A DNA stretch of 64,000 nt from Roseibium alexandrii DFL-11 (GCF_000158095.2 NZ_CM011002.1:3948703-4012702), one strand, 5' to 3'. Shown: positions 43,132 to 51,189, counted from the stretch's first letter. Translations and numbers: made by a program. The notes: generated by a model from the letters alone, not told the origin.

Positions 43132-44055
43132 ATGAGCGAGCAGTCGAAACTCGAAACATTTGAGCAGGCCAGACCCCGTCTTTTGGGGCTGGCCTACCGC
43201 CTGCTCGGCACCTGGGCGGATGCCGAAGATGCTGTGCAGGATACGTTTCTGTGCTGGCAGGGCACCGATGGTGCCGCGATCCTGAATCCGGATGGATGGT
43301 TGACGACCGCTTGCACCAACCGTTGTCTTGATTTGTTGAAATCCGCGCACAACAAACGCGTCGATTATGTCGGTCCCTGGATCCCGGAGCCGCTGCATAT
43401 TGAAGCCGGGGAAACACCGGAAGGCGATATTGAGCGGGCTGAATCTCTCACGATTGCATTCCTGCACATGATGGAACGCCTGTCGCCAAAAGAACGGGCT
43501 GCGTTCTTGCTACATTCGGTGTTCGGCCAATCGCACAGACAGGTCGCAGGTGTTCTCGGAATGAGTGAATCTGCCTCCCGTCAGCTCGTTTCCCGGGCCA
43601 GCCGCAACGTTCAGGGGCCGAACGCCCGATTTATCCCTGCCGCAGATCACCAGGAAAAGATGCTGACCGCTTTTCTCGATGCAGTGACCTCGGGGTCGAC
43701 GGAACAATTGGCCGGTCTTCTGTCGGAGAGTGTTCAGTTCCAATCGGATGGGGGCGGCAAAGTAACGGCGCTCGGCCGAGTTCTGTCCGGCAGTGTGGAC
43801 GTTTCCAAGTATGTCGCAAAGATCATGTCACGGCTCTGGACTGGCTCAGGCGGAACGTTGGAGCGCAGGGTCATAAACGGGATCGAAGGCTTGGCGCTTT
43901 ATGAGGCGGAACACCTGGTTTCAGTCGTTACTTTTGGGTACAGCGCAGACGGCATGATTGATCAGATCTTCATCATGCGAAACCCGGAAAAGCTGCGCGG
44001 CATGACGCAGTCGATTCGGCACGACACTGGAAGCGGTGCTCTGCAGCCCAACTGA
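43132..44055 (+). CDS. ECF41-family RNA polymerase sigma factor with fused SnoaL-like domain
   Basis: A 307-residue sigma-70 family ECF factor. Sigma-2 (about residues 10-75; AYRLLGTWADAEDAVQDTFL) and sigma-4 (about 108-160; LSPKERAAFLLHSVFG, VLGMSESASRQLVSRA) are followed by a C-terminal SnoaL/NTF2-like extension that replaces an anti-sigma factor in this group. The extension contains the conserved DGGGK (residues 206-210). The gene is co-transcribed with the AhpD-like gene from the TGTCACA/CGTC promoter, so it should control itself. The inducing signal is unknown. Confidence 0.93.
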   Translation: MSEQSKLETFEQARPRLLGLAYRLLGTWADAEDAVQDTFLCWQGTDGAAILNPDGWLTTACTNRCLDLLKSAHNKRVDYVGPWIPEPLHIEAGETPEGDIERAESLTIAFLHMMERLSPKERAAFLLHSVFGQSHRQVAGVLGMSESASRQLVSRASRNVQGPNARFIPAADHQEKMLTAFLDAVTSGSTEQLAGLLSESVQFQSDGGGKVTALGRVLSGSVDVSKYVAKIMSRLWTGSGGTLERRVINGIEGLALYEAEHLVSVVTFGYSADGMIDQIFIMRNPEKLRGMTQSIRHDTGSGALQPN

Positions 44056-44105
44056 TCGTAGTTTCAACAAAGGGTTTTCCCGCGTGCGTTTAAAGTTCGG
44101 CAATA

Positions 44106-44128
44106 GGCATTGGGTTACGGTCAATGCC
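44106..44128. promoter_or_regulatory. inverted repeat upstream of the TRAP solute-binding gene
   Basis: GGCATTG-N9-CAATGCC, perfect 7-base arms, 46 bases before the ATG. It is symmetrical enough to be an operator. No regulator gene is adjacent. Confidence 0.4.
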
Positions 44129-44174
44129 GTTAGACACACGTAATGCTGTTCATGAAAGCCTGGGAGGAGCACAT

Positions 44175-45182
44175 ATGAAAAAGATCGCCGGCCTCACCGC
44201 TGCGGTTTTGTCCTCCTTCCTGTTCAGCGCGTCGCATGCCTTTGCTGCCTGCGATGAGGACGAAATCGTCATCAAGTTCAGTCACGTCGTCGCAGCGGAA
44301 GGCCATCCCAAAGGGGAAATGGCAAGCGCGCTAGCGGACCGGGTCAATGCTGAGATGAACGGTACTGCCTGCATGCAGGTGTTTCCATCATCGCAGCTCT
44401 TTGACGACAATCAGGTGATGGAAGCGCTTTTGTTAGGGGACGTTCAGCTGGCAGCCCCATCGCTTTCAAAATTCGAAGCATACACCTTGAAATATCGGGT
44501 GTTCGATCTGCCGTTCGTTTTCTCTAACATGGACGCTGTGACTGCTTTCACTGAAGGCAAAAAGGGACAAGAGCTTCTGGGTGCGATGTCCGACTACGGC
44601 TTTGTTGGCCTTGGTTACCTATTCAACGGTCTCAAACAGTTTTCGGCGAATAGACCCTTGATCGTGCCGGACGATGCCAAGGGCTTGAGGTTCCGTGTCC
44701 AGCCCTCCGATGTTGCGGTTGCCATGGTCGAAGCCATGGGTGGCACTGCGCAAAAACTGGCATTCAAGGATGTTTTTGAGGCCCTTCAAATGGGCGTTGT
44801 GGATGGACAGGAAAACACTTGGTCCAACATCTACACCCAAAGATTCTTTGAGGTACAGGACGGCACAACGGAGACCAATCACCAGCTTCTGGCATATCTC
44901 GCGGTAACATCCCGGGAATGGTTGAACAGCCTTGATGAAGATGTCCGCAACCAGTTCATGACCATCTTCACCGAGGTCTCGGAAGACTACAACGCACGGT
45001 CAAACGCGATCAATGAAGACAGCAAGCAAAGCATCATTGAAAACGGCGGAGTTGTGCGGGCGTTAACCCTGGATCAGCGCGATGATTGGATCACCATCAT
45101 GAAGCCTGTCTGGGACATGTTTCGGGATGATATTGGGGCCGATGTCATTGATGCTGCGATTGCATCCAACAAGGCCCGTTGA
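44175..45182 (+). CDS. TRAP transporter solute-binding protein, DctP family
   Basis: A 335-residue periplasmic binding protein. A signal peptide (MKKIAGLTAAVLSSFLFSAS, cleavage near AFA) is followed by a DctP fold: IKFSHVVAAEGHPKG at the mature N terminus, FRVQPSDVAVAMVEAMGG with the arginine that usually binds the substrate carboxylate, and GVVDGQENTWSNIYTQRF. The ligand is probably a C4-dicarboxylate or another organic acid. GGGAGGAG precedes the chosen ATG. No DctQ or DctM membrane subunit lies beside it, so it must share a permease encoded elsewhere or have a sensing role. Confidence 0.9.
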   Translation: MKKIAGLTAAVLSSFLFSASHAFAACDEDEIVIKFSHVVAAEGHPKGEMASALADRVNAEMNGTACMQVFPSSQLFDDNQVMEALLLGDVQLAAPSLSKFEAYTLKYRVFDLPFVFSNMDAVTAFTEGKKGQELLGAMSDYGFVGLGYLFNGLKQFSANRPLIVPDDAKGLRFRVQPSDVAVAMVEAMGGTAQKLAFKDVFEALQMGVVDGQENTWSNIYTQRFFEVQDGTTETNHQLLAYLAVTSREWLNSLDEDVRNQFMTIFTEVSEDYNARSNAINEDSKQSIIENGGVVRALTLDQRDDWITIMKPVWDMFRDDIGADVIDAAIASNKAR

Positions 45183-45283
45183 TTCCGCTCCGCGCATTTG
45201 TTCGGCAGAATGCCAAAAAGCGTCGCAATTACATGGAAATCGGCGGATAGTGCGGTTGTTTGGTCTGGTTTGGTGAGTTGCTG

Positions 45284-45931
45284 ATGCCGTCTGTTTCTGA
45301 TCCATTTGAAGCTCTTTCTGGGTTCATTACCACTGAAGAAGAGCTTGATTCCGTTTGCGGACATCCATTGCCGCAGATTGCGGCAAAGGAGTTGCCGGCG
45401 CTTGATGATATCTGCCGGGATTTCATTTCAAATGCGCCCTTTTGCTTTGTCGCATCTGCGAATCCTGACGGTCATATCGATGTGTCACCGAAGGGCGATC
45501 CCGCTGGATTTGTAAAGGTTTTGGCCCCAAGCCTTCTGGCGATCCCCGACCGGCCCGGCAACCGCCGTCTCGATACGTTCCATAACCTTTTGAAAGACCC
45601 GCGCATTGGTCTTTTGTTTCTGATTCCCGGGCGAGGAGAAACCTTGCGGATCCGCGGCGAGGGCCGTCTGACGACCGATCCAAAGCTGCTTGAGAGCCTG
45701 TCAGTTCAGGGCCGGTTCCCAAAACTCGCTCTAGCAGTTCAAGTCCATTCCGCTTTCATGCACTGTCCGAAATGTGTCTTCCGGTCCGGGTTATGGCAGC
45801 CGGATGCCTGGCCGGACACCGAGGGCATGGCGGCCATGAATGAAGCGATGGTCAAGCATGCCAAAATCGCGCTTAGTCCGGAGGAGTGGTTCGAAACACT
45901 TAAGGAAAAAGGTGAGCTCGATCTTTGGTGA
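45284..45931 (+). CDS. pyridoxamine 5'-phosphate oxidase-family flavoprotein
   Basis: A 215-residue PPOX-fold protein, probably FMN- or F420-like flavin binding. The family pattern appears in FCFVASANPDGHIDVSPKGDPAGFV and NRRLDTFHNLLKDPRIGLLFLIPGRGETLRIRGEG. The length and the C-terminal CPKCVFRSGLWQP match the subfamily usually annotated as MSMEG_1061-like. The substrate is unknown. The ATG at 45284 has GGTGAG upstream; a TTG 24 bases earlier is the alternative start. Confidence 0.83.
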   Translation: MPSVSDPFEALSGFITTEEELDSVCGHPLPQIAAKELPALDDICRDFISNAPFCFVASANPDGHIDVSPKGDPAGFVKVLAPSLLAIPDRPGNRRLDTFHNLLKDPRIGLLFLIPGRGETLRIRGEGRLTTDPKLLESLSVQGRFPKLALAVQVHSAFMHCPKCVFRSGLWQPDAWPDTEGMAAMNEAMVKHAKIALSPEEWFETLKEKGELDLW

Positions 45932-45969
45932 TGGGTCGCCTCCTGGTGTGAGCCCGGGTCATCGCTCAC

Positions 45970-45997
45970 AAAAAAACCGGCCTCCGAAAAGGCCGGT
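45970..45997 (-). terminator. terminator of the SCP2 gene
   Basis: ACCGGCCT-CCGAAA-AGGCCGGT, an 8-bp perfect stem. On the minus strand it is followed by seven T, so it terminates the SCP2-domain gene; it may also stop the convergent PPOX gene weakly. Confidence 0.82.
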
Positions 45998-46031
45998 CGC
46001 GAGGTATCTTCTTCTTTGGGAAGAGATGTAA

Positions 46032-46313
46032 TCAGACGACGCTGCCAAGCTTCATGGCAACGCTCATGTCGCCTTCAACCTGCATTTTACCGCCCATGAA
46101 GGCTGCCGTCGGGTTCAAGTCGCCAGACAGCATGTCGGACAGGTCCTCAGCGGACATCTTAATCGTGCAGTCTGCATCGGCGTCTTCGTTGCTGACTTCA
46201 GAGCCCTGCAAGAAGATTGTACCGTCTTCGCCAAGATCGAACTTCACGCTTTCTTCGATACCGCCGCCAGAAACCTTGTCACGGATATCGTTGGTAAGCT
46301 GTTCCAAGGACAT
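46032..46313 (-). CDS. SCP2 sterol-binding domain protein
   Basis: A 93-residue single-domain SCP2-like protein that binds lipids or fatty acyl chains in a hydrophobic tunnel. DADCTIKMSAEDLSDMLSGDLNPTAAFMGGKMQVEGDMSVAMKL covers the conserved C-terminal half. The start is ATG 46313, eight bases after GGGAG; the ATG five codons earlier overlaps that ribosome binding site. It stands alone with its own terminator. In bacteria such proteins are thought to carry acyl-CoAs or other lipids. Confidence 0.9.
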   Translation of the reverse strand: MSLEQLTNDIRDKVSGGGIEESVKFDLGEDGTIFLQGSEVSNEDADADCTIKMSAEDLSDMLSGDLNPTAAFMGGKMQVEGDMSVAMKLGSVV

Positions 46314-46469
46314 TATGTTTTCTCCCATTGAATAAGGCCAAAGCCGTTGTTGCCTCTTTGAAGCATGCCCTTTACGTAATCGTCAAGACTAAATGCGCAG
46401 TCGTGTGGTTTCATCAATCGTTTTTGGTCTTCGGAAAGCCGGAATTTAGATTCCAGACCATTTCATGAT

Positions 46470-46507
46470 GAAAAACTGAAAACACGAGGCCCGAATGGGC
46501 CCCGTGT
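46470..46507 (-). terminator. terminator of the MipA/OmpV gene
   Basis: ACACGGGGCCC-ATTC-GGGCCTCGTGT on the minus strand, 11 bases with one mismatch, followed by TTTCAGTTTTT. It lies 32 bases beyond the stop codon of the MipA/OmpV gene. Confidence 0.8.
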
Positions 46508-46538
46508 CATGGAATTCCCGGAAAAAGGTAGGACAGTC

Positions 46539-47342
46539 CTACTTGAAGACGTCAAACGCGAACCGGTATGTAAAACCCAGGCCGACATTGAACTGGTTTT
46601 CACTACCGACCTTCGCGATAGGGCTATCGGCTGCGTCCCCAACGAGGCGATCATAGCCACCTTGCAGGTGCAGACGGACATCGTCATTGAGATCATAGCT
46701 GACGCGCGCTGCAAGACCGACCGACTTGAAACCGGCACTTGGATTGTATTCGCTCAATTGACCGCCGCTGGCAGAGGCTTCGGTGGACGTGACGCCGAAA
46801 TAGGTGTCCATGTAATCGCCAGATGCAAATTCCGCACGCGGACCGAAGCTCAGCTCCCACTTTTCTCCGGGATACATGATGCCATCAAAGCCGACTTGGC
46901 CGACCTGCCCGTTGTGACCATTGATGCCCTGACGGATTTCGCCGAAAGCGCGCCAATGCTGTGTCCGAAAGCCACCGCCTAGACCGAGTTCTAGGGCCCA
47001 ATCGATTTTGTTTGTCCCGGTCAGATCGGTCGTGTCGCTGGCCTTCCGCTCGCCGACGAAACCGAAGGACGGGTAGAAGAACACGCCAGTCCGCCCGCGG
47101 CCCTCAACCACCTGGCCAAGACCAGGAACATAAAAGCGGCCCATCTGGATCAGCGGGAACGGATAAACGAGGTAGGAGTCCGAGGCCTCATAGCGCGGCT
47201 TCACCATCGCGCCGACGCCGAGGTCTATCACGAATTGCTTTGTCGCATCTTCCGCAGAAAGGCTGCCGCCCTGCGCAAACGCTGCGCCGGAAAGGGATCC
47301 GGCCAAGAGCGCGACTGCGGCGCGCGAGATGAGTTTTTTCAT
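46539..47342 (-). CDS. MipA/OmpV family outer membrane protein
   Basis: A 267-residue outer-membrane beta-barrel with a signal peptide (MKKLISRAAVALLAGSLSGAAFA). Alternating amphipathic strands such as YEASDSYLVYPFPLIQMGRFYV, and the C-terminal FTYRFAFDVFK, which ends close to an outer-membrane sorting signal, fit the MipA/OmpV family. E. coli MipA scaffolds peptidoglycan enzymes, while other members are simple porin-like proteins; I cannot decide between these. The ATG at 47342 begins the signal peptide; the longer upstream frame is not signal-like. Confidence 0.88.
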   Translation of the reverse strand: MKKLISRAAVALLAGSLSGAAFAQGGSLSAEDATKQFVIDLGVGAMVKPRYEASDSYLVYPFPLIQMGRFYVPGLGQVVEGRGRTGVFFYPSFGFVGERKASDTTDLTGTNKIDWALELGLGGGFRTQHWRAFGEIRQGINGHNGQVGQVGFDGIMYPGEKWELSFGPRAEFASGDYMDTYFGVTSTEASASGGQLSEYNPSAGFKSVGLAARVSYDLNDDVRLHLQGGYDRLVGDAADSPIAKVGSENQFNVGLGFTYRFAFDVFK

Positions 47343-47568
47343 GAGGCCCACATTATACCGGAAATTGTTGAACGCGAAGATAGCATGAACACAGGTAACG
47401 CAAAGACTAACGGAGTCGGGTTTTGCCAGACTGTTGCATTTTCGCACCTGCGTAAATGATAGCAGATTTACCTGAGTTGATCACCGCCTGTTCGCTGCGG
47501 GTTGCAGGCGGCGGTTCAGAAAGCTACATGAAGTACAACAACTGCTTCCAAAGGCAACGGACCGCACA

Positions 47569-47865
47569 ATGACAGCCCTTTTCACAGTGATTCTCATCGC
47601 GCTGCAACTCTATACCTATGTGGTTATCGCGAGCGCGATTTTTTCCTGGCTCTATGCCTTCAACATCGTCAATCCGAAAAACCAGATCATCGGGATGATC
47701 GGACAGGTCCTTTATAACCTAACAGAACCGGTGCTCCGGCCCATCCGGCGGTTCATGCCGGATCTGGGCGGTGTCGACATTTCTCCGGTGGTTTTGCTGC
47801 TCGGTATCATTTTCATTCAAATGATCATTCAGAACAATTTGATGCCGATGTTCCGCGGCCTCTAA
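47569..47865 (+). CDS. YggT family membrane protein
   Basis: A 98-residue integral membrane protein with two hydrophobic segments ([21 protein letters not shown] and [17 protein letters not shown]) and the family motif [24 protein letters not shown] between them. YggT proteins are widespread and have been linked to cell-envelope and osmotic functions, without a settled biochemical role. The gene is single and ends in a strong terminator shared with the convergent Trm112-like gene. Confidence 0.9.
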   Translation: MTALFTVILIALQLYTYVVIASAIFSWLYAFNIVNPKNQIIGMIGQVLYNLTEPVLRPIRRFMPDLGGVDISPVVLLLGIIFIQMIIQNNLMPMFRGL

Positions 47866-47876
47866 AAGGCAAAAAG

Positions 47877-47903
47877 AAACCCGGGTTTCGGCCCGGGTTT
47901 TTT
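47877..47903. terminator. bidirectional terminator between yggT-like and Trm112-like genes
   Basis: AAACCCGGG-TTTCGG-CCCGGGTTT, a 9-bp perfect stem with more T on the plus side and A-rich sequence on the other, so it works in both directions. Confidence 0.9.
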
Positions 47904-47907
47904 AGTT

Positions 47908-48099
47908 TCAATCTTCGAGTTTTCTCGCCTCATCCGGCAGCATGATGGGAATTCCGTTTCGGATCGGATATGCCAGCTTGGCCGTCCGGGAAATCAGCTC
48001 TTGAGCCTCAGCGTCATATTCCAATGTTGCTTTTGTTACCGGGCACACCAGTAGTTCAAGAAGCTTCCGGTCAATCGGCCGGTCTGTTGTTTCGCTCAT
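47908..48099 (-). CDS. Trm112/YcaR family protein
   Basis: A 63-residue small protein. [16 protein letters not shown] and [18 protein letters not shown] are the conserved Trm112/UPF0434 segments. The zinc-ribbon cysteines are largely lost, with a single Cys remaining, as is usual for bacterial members. In eukaryotes Trm112 activates methyltransferases; the bacterial role is less clear. The longer reading frame upstream overlaps the LON-domain gene, so the ATG at 48099, 25 bases after that gene's stop, is used. Confidence 0.9.
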   Translation of the reverse strand: MSETTDRPIDRKLLELLVCPVTKATLEYDAEAQELISRTAKLAYPIRNGIPIMLPDEARKLED

Positions 48100-48124
48100 T
48101 CGTAAGTCTTCCGCCAGTTTTGGC

Positions 48125-48802
48125 TTATTGAAGGGTTGCGCCGCCGTCATTGTCGTTTCGGGCAAGATCCATCTCGGTAATGGCAATGAGGGTTTCGGCA
48201 CGGGTTTTTAGATCCTGCGCTTCCAGCAAAGCCTGTTTCTCCTGAGGACCGTAGGGGCACATCATGCAAAGCGCGTTTACAAGAACTTCCGTCTCAGCCT
48301 CTTTGACGCTGTCCCAATCCGCTTCCAGATTGTTGGCGTCCAGATAAGCCCGCAAGGTTGTCAGCAGTCCATTGCGATCGACATCGTCTTCGCCCTGGCC
48401 GCATCTCAGGTCCGCGGCGAACGGGGCAAAATCGACTTCCGCCTGCCGGAAACGCGTCAACGCGGTGAGTTCCTGCGCTACCCGGAAGCGTGTCACACCC
48501 TGGAGTGTGATGAGGTACCGGCCGTCGCCGGTTTCTTGAAAGCCGGTTAAGCGGCCAGCGCAGCCAACCCCTTCCAGCAAGGGTTGATCAGGGTCTTCCG
48601 TGTTCTGCCGTCCTGACGGTTGCACCATCCCAATGAGACGGTTGCCCGCCAAGGCGCTATCAATCATGTCGATGTAGCGCTGCTCAAAAATGTTCAGCGG
48701 GAGCTGCGTTCTGGGAAGCAGCAACGCGCCGGACAAGGGGAACACAGGCAAGACCGGAGGAAGATCAGCAATCGTCTCGTAAATGGCGTTACCAGCCTGC
48801 AT
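48125..48802 (-). CDS. LON peptidase substrate-binding domain protein
   Basis: A 225-residue protein made only of the N-terminal substrate-recognition domain of Lon protease ([34 protein letters not shown] near the N terminus), without ATPase or peptidase domains. Such stand-alone LON domains are common in alphaproteobacteria, and their role is not established. It lies between the CnoX-type thioredoxin and the Trm112-like gene on one strand. The ATG at 48802 is preferred; the upstream extension lacks family similarity and overlaps cnoX. Confidence 0.9.
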   Translation of the reverse strand: MQAGNAIYETIADLPPVLPVFPLSGALLLPRTQLPLNIFEQRYIDMIDSALAGNRLIGMVQPSGRQNTEDPDQPLLEGVGCAGRLTGFQETGDGRYLITLQGVTRFRVAQELTALTRFRQAEVDFAPFAADLRCGQGEDDVDRNGLLTTLRAYLDANNLEADWDSVKEAETEVLVNALCMMCPYGPQEKQALLEAQDLKTRAETLIAITEMDLARNDNDGGATLQ

Positions 48803-48890
48803 GAGTGGGCCTTTGTGTTGTTGTTCTCGACCAACCGCTTTGTGCGGTTGTACCGCATAACTGGGTATGTGTGGCGCGAGTGGCCTATCG

Positions 48891-49892
48891 TCAAGAAAAC
48901 AACACGGCAGACAGTTTGCGTCGGCCATATGCACTTGCTTCATCCTTGAAACCCCAGGCTTCAAAGAACTGCAGCAATTGTTTGCGGGCGCCGTCTTCGT
49001 TCCATTCGCGGTCGCGGCGGACGATCTCTATGAGCTGGTCCACGGCCGCTGTTTTGGCACCCTTTGAATTCAGCCCAAGGGCAAGATCAAAGCGGGCCTG
49101 ATGATCGTCCGGGTTCTGGGCAATGCGCTCTTCAAAGCCTGCCAGATCTCCAAGAGAGGCCGCTTGTTCGGCAAGGTCCACGGCAGCTTTGGCTGCCAAA
49201 TAGACTTCATCCGCGCGTTTTTCTTCCGGTACGAGCTCCAGTGCCTGTTTGGCACGTTCCAAGTCGTCGGCGCCAAGATAGCATTGAGCCAATCCCGCAA
49301 CGGCCTGAACATTATCAGGTTCCGCCTGCATCAATGCCCCGAACAGCTGTGCGGCTTGCCCATAATCCTTGTCAGCCAACAACGCGGTTGCTTGTTCCAG
49401 GTAGGCTTCGGCAGGATTGGCTGGAGCGGGGCCACCAACCTTTTCGATGAACGCCTTGATCTGGCTTTCTGGCTGAGCCCCCATAAAACCGTCGACAGGC
49501 TGACCGTCCTTGAAGGCAATCACGGCCGGGATGGATTGAATGCCCATTTGGCCGGCAATTTCCGGGTGGTCGTCAATGTTCATTTTGGCGAGCTTCACAG
49601 CACCACCAGCCGCTTTCACAGCGTCTTCGATCAGTGGTGTCAGCTGCTTGCAGGGGCCGCACCACGGCGCCCAGAAATCCACGAGCACCGGCTGCTGGCG
49701 GGAGGCCTCCATCACATCAGCCATAAATGTCTGTGTGGTGACGTCGAAAATCAGGTCGCCATCCGGCGCGCCGCCAGAGCCGTTGCCGCCACCGCCGCCG
49801 AAACCGCCGCCTTGGCCGCCATATCCGCCGCCCATGCTGGCGCCGAAACCGCCACCGACTTGACCGCCAATGCTGTAGTCGCCGTTGCTCAT
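48891..49892 (-). CDS. cnoX: CnoX-type thioredoxin-TPR chaperone with Gly-rich N terminus
   Basis: A 333-residue protein. Residues 9-41 are almost pure glycine-rich low complexity. Residues about 48-155 are a thioredoxin domain with an intact WCGPC active site (Cys78, Cys81). The rest is TPR-like helices of the CnoX/YbbN type (AEAYLEQATALLADKDYGQAAQLFGAL). CnoX proteins protect substrates from over-oxidation and hand them to GroEL. E. coli CnoX has lost redox activity, whereas alphaproteobacterial versions with WCGPC probably retain it. The Gly-rich leader is unusual. It is the first gene ahead of the LON-domain and Trm112-like genes. Confidence 0.88.
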   Translation of the reverse strand: MSNGDYSIGGQVGGGFGASMGGGYGGQGGGFGGGGGNGSGGAPDGDLIFDVTTQTFMADVMEASRQQPVLVDFWAPWCGPCKQLTPLIEDAVKAAGGAVKLAKMNIDDHPEIAGQMGIQSIPAVIAFKDGQPVDGFMGAQPESQIKAFIEKVGGPAPANPAEAYLEQATALLADKDYGQAAQLFGALMQAEPDNVQAVAGLAQCYLGADDLERAKQALELVPEEKRADEVYLAAKAAVDLAEQAASLGDLAGFEERIAQNPDDHQARFDLALGLNSKGAKTAAVDQLIEIVRRDREWNEDGARKQLLQFFEAWGFKDEASAYGRRKLSAVLFS

Positions 49893-49996
49893 AAATCTGC
49901 CTCTTGCTGTTCGGCCGCTGTGAAGGTTGGCCTCGTTGGCCGTCTCTCTGGAAAAACCGCACCTAACATGGCGCGGCTACAATCGGATTACAATTC

Positions 49997-50524
49997 TCAA
50001 CCCTGCACTTCGCTTGCCTGAGCCTGCGCACTGACTGCCAGCACTTGTGGTTCATGGCCGCACGCCTTCGCGAACTTGAGTAAATCGCTGGAAGTAATCG
50101 CTGTCGTCGCGTCATTCTTCAACGGGTGATAGTTCAGGACGTCATGGGCCATCATCGCGGCATCGAAAACGGGTGTGACACGTTGCGCTTCCCGGTCATT
50201 GATCAGGGAAAACGGGGTGACAGACCCGGGCTCAACCCCAAGCACTTCCATCAAAAGATCCGCGTTGCCAAATGATACCCGTCCCTGAGCGCCAATCACC
50301 TGATGCACTTTTTTAAGATCAATCTCGGCATCGTGCAGGGTGGTAATCAGAAACAACCGGCCCTTCTTGTCTTTGACGAACAGGTTCTTGGTGTGGCCAC
50401 CTGGAATGCGGTCGTGCAGGTCGCCGGATTCGGCGACCGTGAACACCGGATCATGATCCACAGTGGTGACAGAGATCCCCAGATCCTGAAAGAAGCCCAT
50501 GAGCTCGTCGCGGCTGGCTGGCAT
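49997..50524 (-). CDS. prolyl-tRNA editing protein, ProX/YbaK type
   Basis: A 175-residue YbaK-fold deacylase. The editing core is seen in HDRIPGGHTKNLFVKDKKGRLFLITTLHDAEIDLKKV and GSVTPFSLINDREAQRVTPVFD, which fits the family that hydrolyses Ala-tRNA(Pro) (ProXp-ala/PrdX). It is a free-standing protein, as usual when ProRS lacks an internal editing domain. It is transcribed alone, divergently from tRNA-Gly. Confidence 0.9.
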   Translation of the reverse strand: MPASRDELMGFFQDLGISVTTVDHDPVFTVAESGDLHDRIPGGHTKNLFVKDKKGRLFLITTLHDAEIDLKKVHQVIGAQGRVSFGNADLLMEVLGVEPGSVTPFSLINDREAQRVTPVFDAAMMAHDVLNYHPLKNDATTAITSSDLLKFAKACGHEPQVLAVSAQAQASEVQG

Positions 50525-50690
50525 GACTTTTCCTGAAAAAATTTGACTGTTTGCAGCTCTCTAGCGTGTTTTGATGCTGATCCGCAAGGCGAGTGTTGCC
50601 TATGGAGCGGCTATTTTCTGCCGTTTTTGGAGGTGTTGAAGTTGTGAAATCCACAAAAAGACAGCTAAAAAGATTTATGCATTTTCGGTG

Positions 50691-50721
50691 TTGCATTCTG
50701 TTTCGGCTTAGTTCATATACT
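50691..50721 (+). promoter_or_regulatory. possible tRNA-Gly promoter
   Basis: TTGCAT (50691-50696) and TATACT (50716-50721) upstream of the tRNA, but the spacing of 19 is longer than ideal. Offered as a weak candidate. Confidence 0.3.
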
Positions 50722-50765
50722 GCGCCACCAACGACGAGGCAGCCGCCGCCGAGTTGGAACACTAT

Positions 50766-50840
50766 GCGGGTGTAGCTCAGGGGTAGAGCACAACCTTGCC
50801 AAGGTTGGGGTCGTGGGTTCGAATCCCATCGCCCGCTCCA
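50766..50840 (+). tRNA. tRNA-Gly (GCC)
   Basis: A 75-base cloverleaf with an encoded CCA end. The acceptor stem pairs GCGGGTG with CGCCCGC (one G-U), the D arm contains TAGCTCAGGGGTAGAGCA, the anticodon stem CAACC/GGTTG encloses TTGCCAA with anticodon GCC at 50798-50800, and the T arm has GTGGGTTCGAATCCCAT. GCC reads GGC and GGU glycine codons. A strong intrinsic terminator follows 20 bases later. Confidence 0.97.
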
Positions 50841-50859
50841 ATTCCACCGAATGGTGCTG

Positions 50860-50893
50860 AAAGCCAGTTGCAGAAAAGCAGCTGGCTTTTTTG
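50860..50893 (+). terminator. intrinsic terminator of tRNA-Gly
   Basis: AAAGCCAGTTGC-AGAAAA-GCAGCTGGCTTT, a 12-bp stem with one G-U pair, continuing into a run of six T. Confidence 0.9.
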
Positions 50894-50927
50894 TTGCGCT
50901 GACCGTTTGCGACAATTTTCCCTATGA

Positions 50928-50957
50928 TTGAAATAAATCAGCGTCACAACCTTATAT
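50928..50957 (+). promoter_or_regulatory. promoter for a candidate small RNA
   Basis: TTGAAA (50928-50933), 18 bases, TTATAT (50952-50957). A good sigma-70 pair located after the tRNA terminator with no protein gene directly downstream; it points into the candidate small RNA. Confidence 0.5.
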
Positions 50958-50963
50958 TAGCGT

Positions 50964-51091
50964 TATAGACCGGCGGGTAATCTACCTGTGCAAACTGCGG
51001 ATGGCGAAATTATCAATATTTCGCCCCAAGACGCGATTGCGACTGCTTCAGTGACTTTTCCAGCGGGACCATCAGGTTCCGCTGTTTTTTT
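50964..51091 (+). ncRNA. candidate small RNA of about 128 bases
   Basis: Bounded by a sigma-70-like promoter and a textbook terminator, in a gap with no protein gene. It contains a perfect internal hairpin (GGCGAAAT-N7-ATTTCGCC, 51003-51025) and ends with the 51061-51091 terminator hairpin. The 5' third and the loop are available for base pairing. A 17-codon ATG frame at 51001 lies inside the hairpin region but has no ribosome binding site. I do not recognise a known alphaproteobacterial RNA family. It is supported only by this layout. Confidence 0.45.
51061..51091 (+). terminator. intrinsic terminator with no protein gene upstream
   Basis: CAGCGGGACC-ATCA-GGTTCCGCTG (10 bp, one G-U) followed by seven T. 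It ends whatever is transcribed from about 50964 and is upstream of the next gene's promoter. Confidence 0.88.
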
Positions 51092-51130
51092 GTGACTTTG
51101 GGCTCCCTTGAAAGGCACAGGAATCGTCAC

Positions 51131-51173
51131 TTGTTATTTCAGATATTAAAACATACCATAAGGTATGGTATGT
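51131..51173 (+). promoter_or_regulatory. promoter with overlapping TetR operator palindrome
   Basis: ACATACCATA-AGG-TATGGTATGT (51151-51173) is a perfect palindrome with 10-base arms. It covers the -10-like TACCAT (51154-51159), 17 bases after TTGTTA (51131-51136). It stands 17 bases before the membrane-protein ATG, whose operon encodes a TetR regulator, so it is the obvious autoregulatory operator. Confidence 0.75.
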
Positions 51174-51189
51174 ATATTTGGAGATTGAA

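Noticed and set aside
51001..51054. 17-codon leader peptide ahead of the TetR operon
   Set aside because: No ribosome binding site, it lies inside a hairpin, and the downstream operon appears to have its own promoter beyond the terminator, so attenuation is unlikely.
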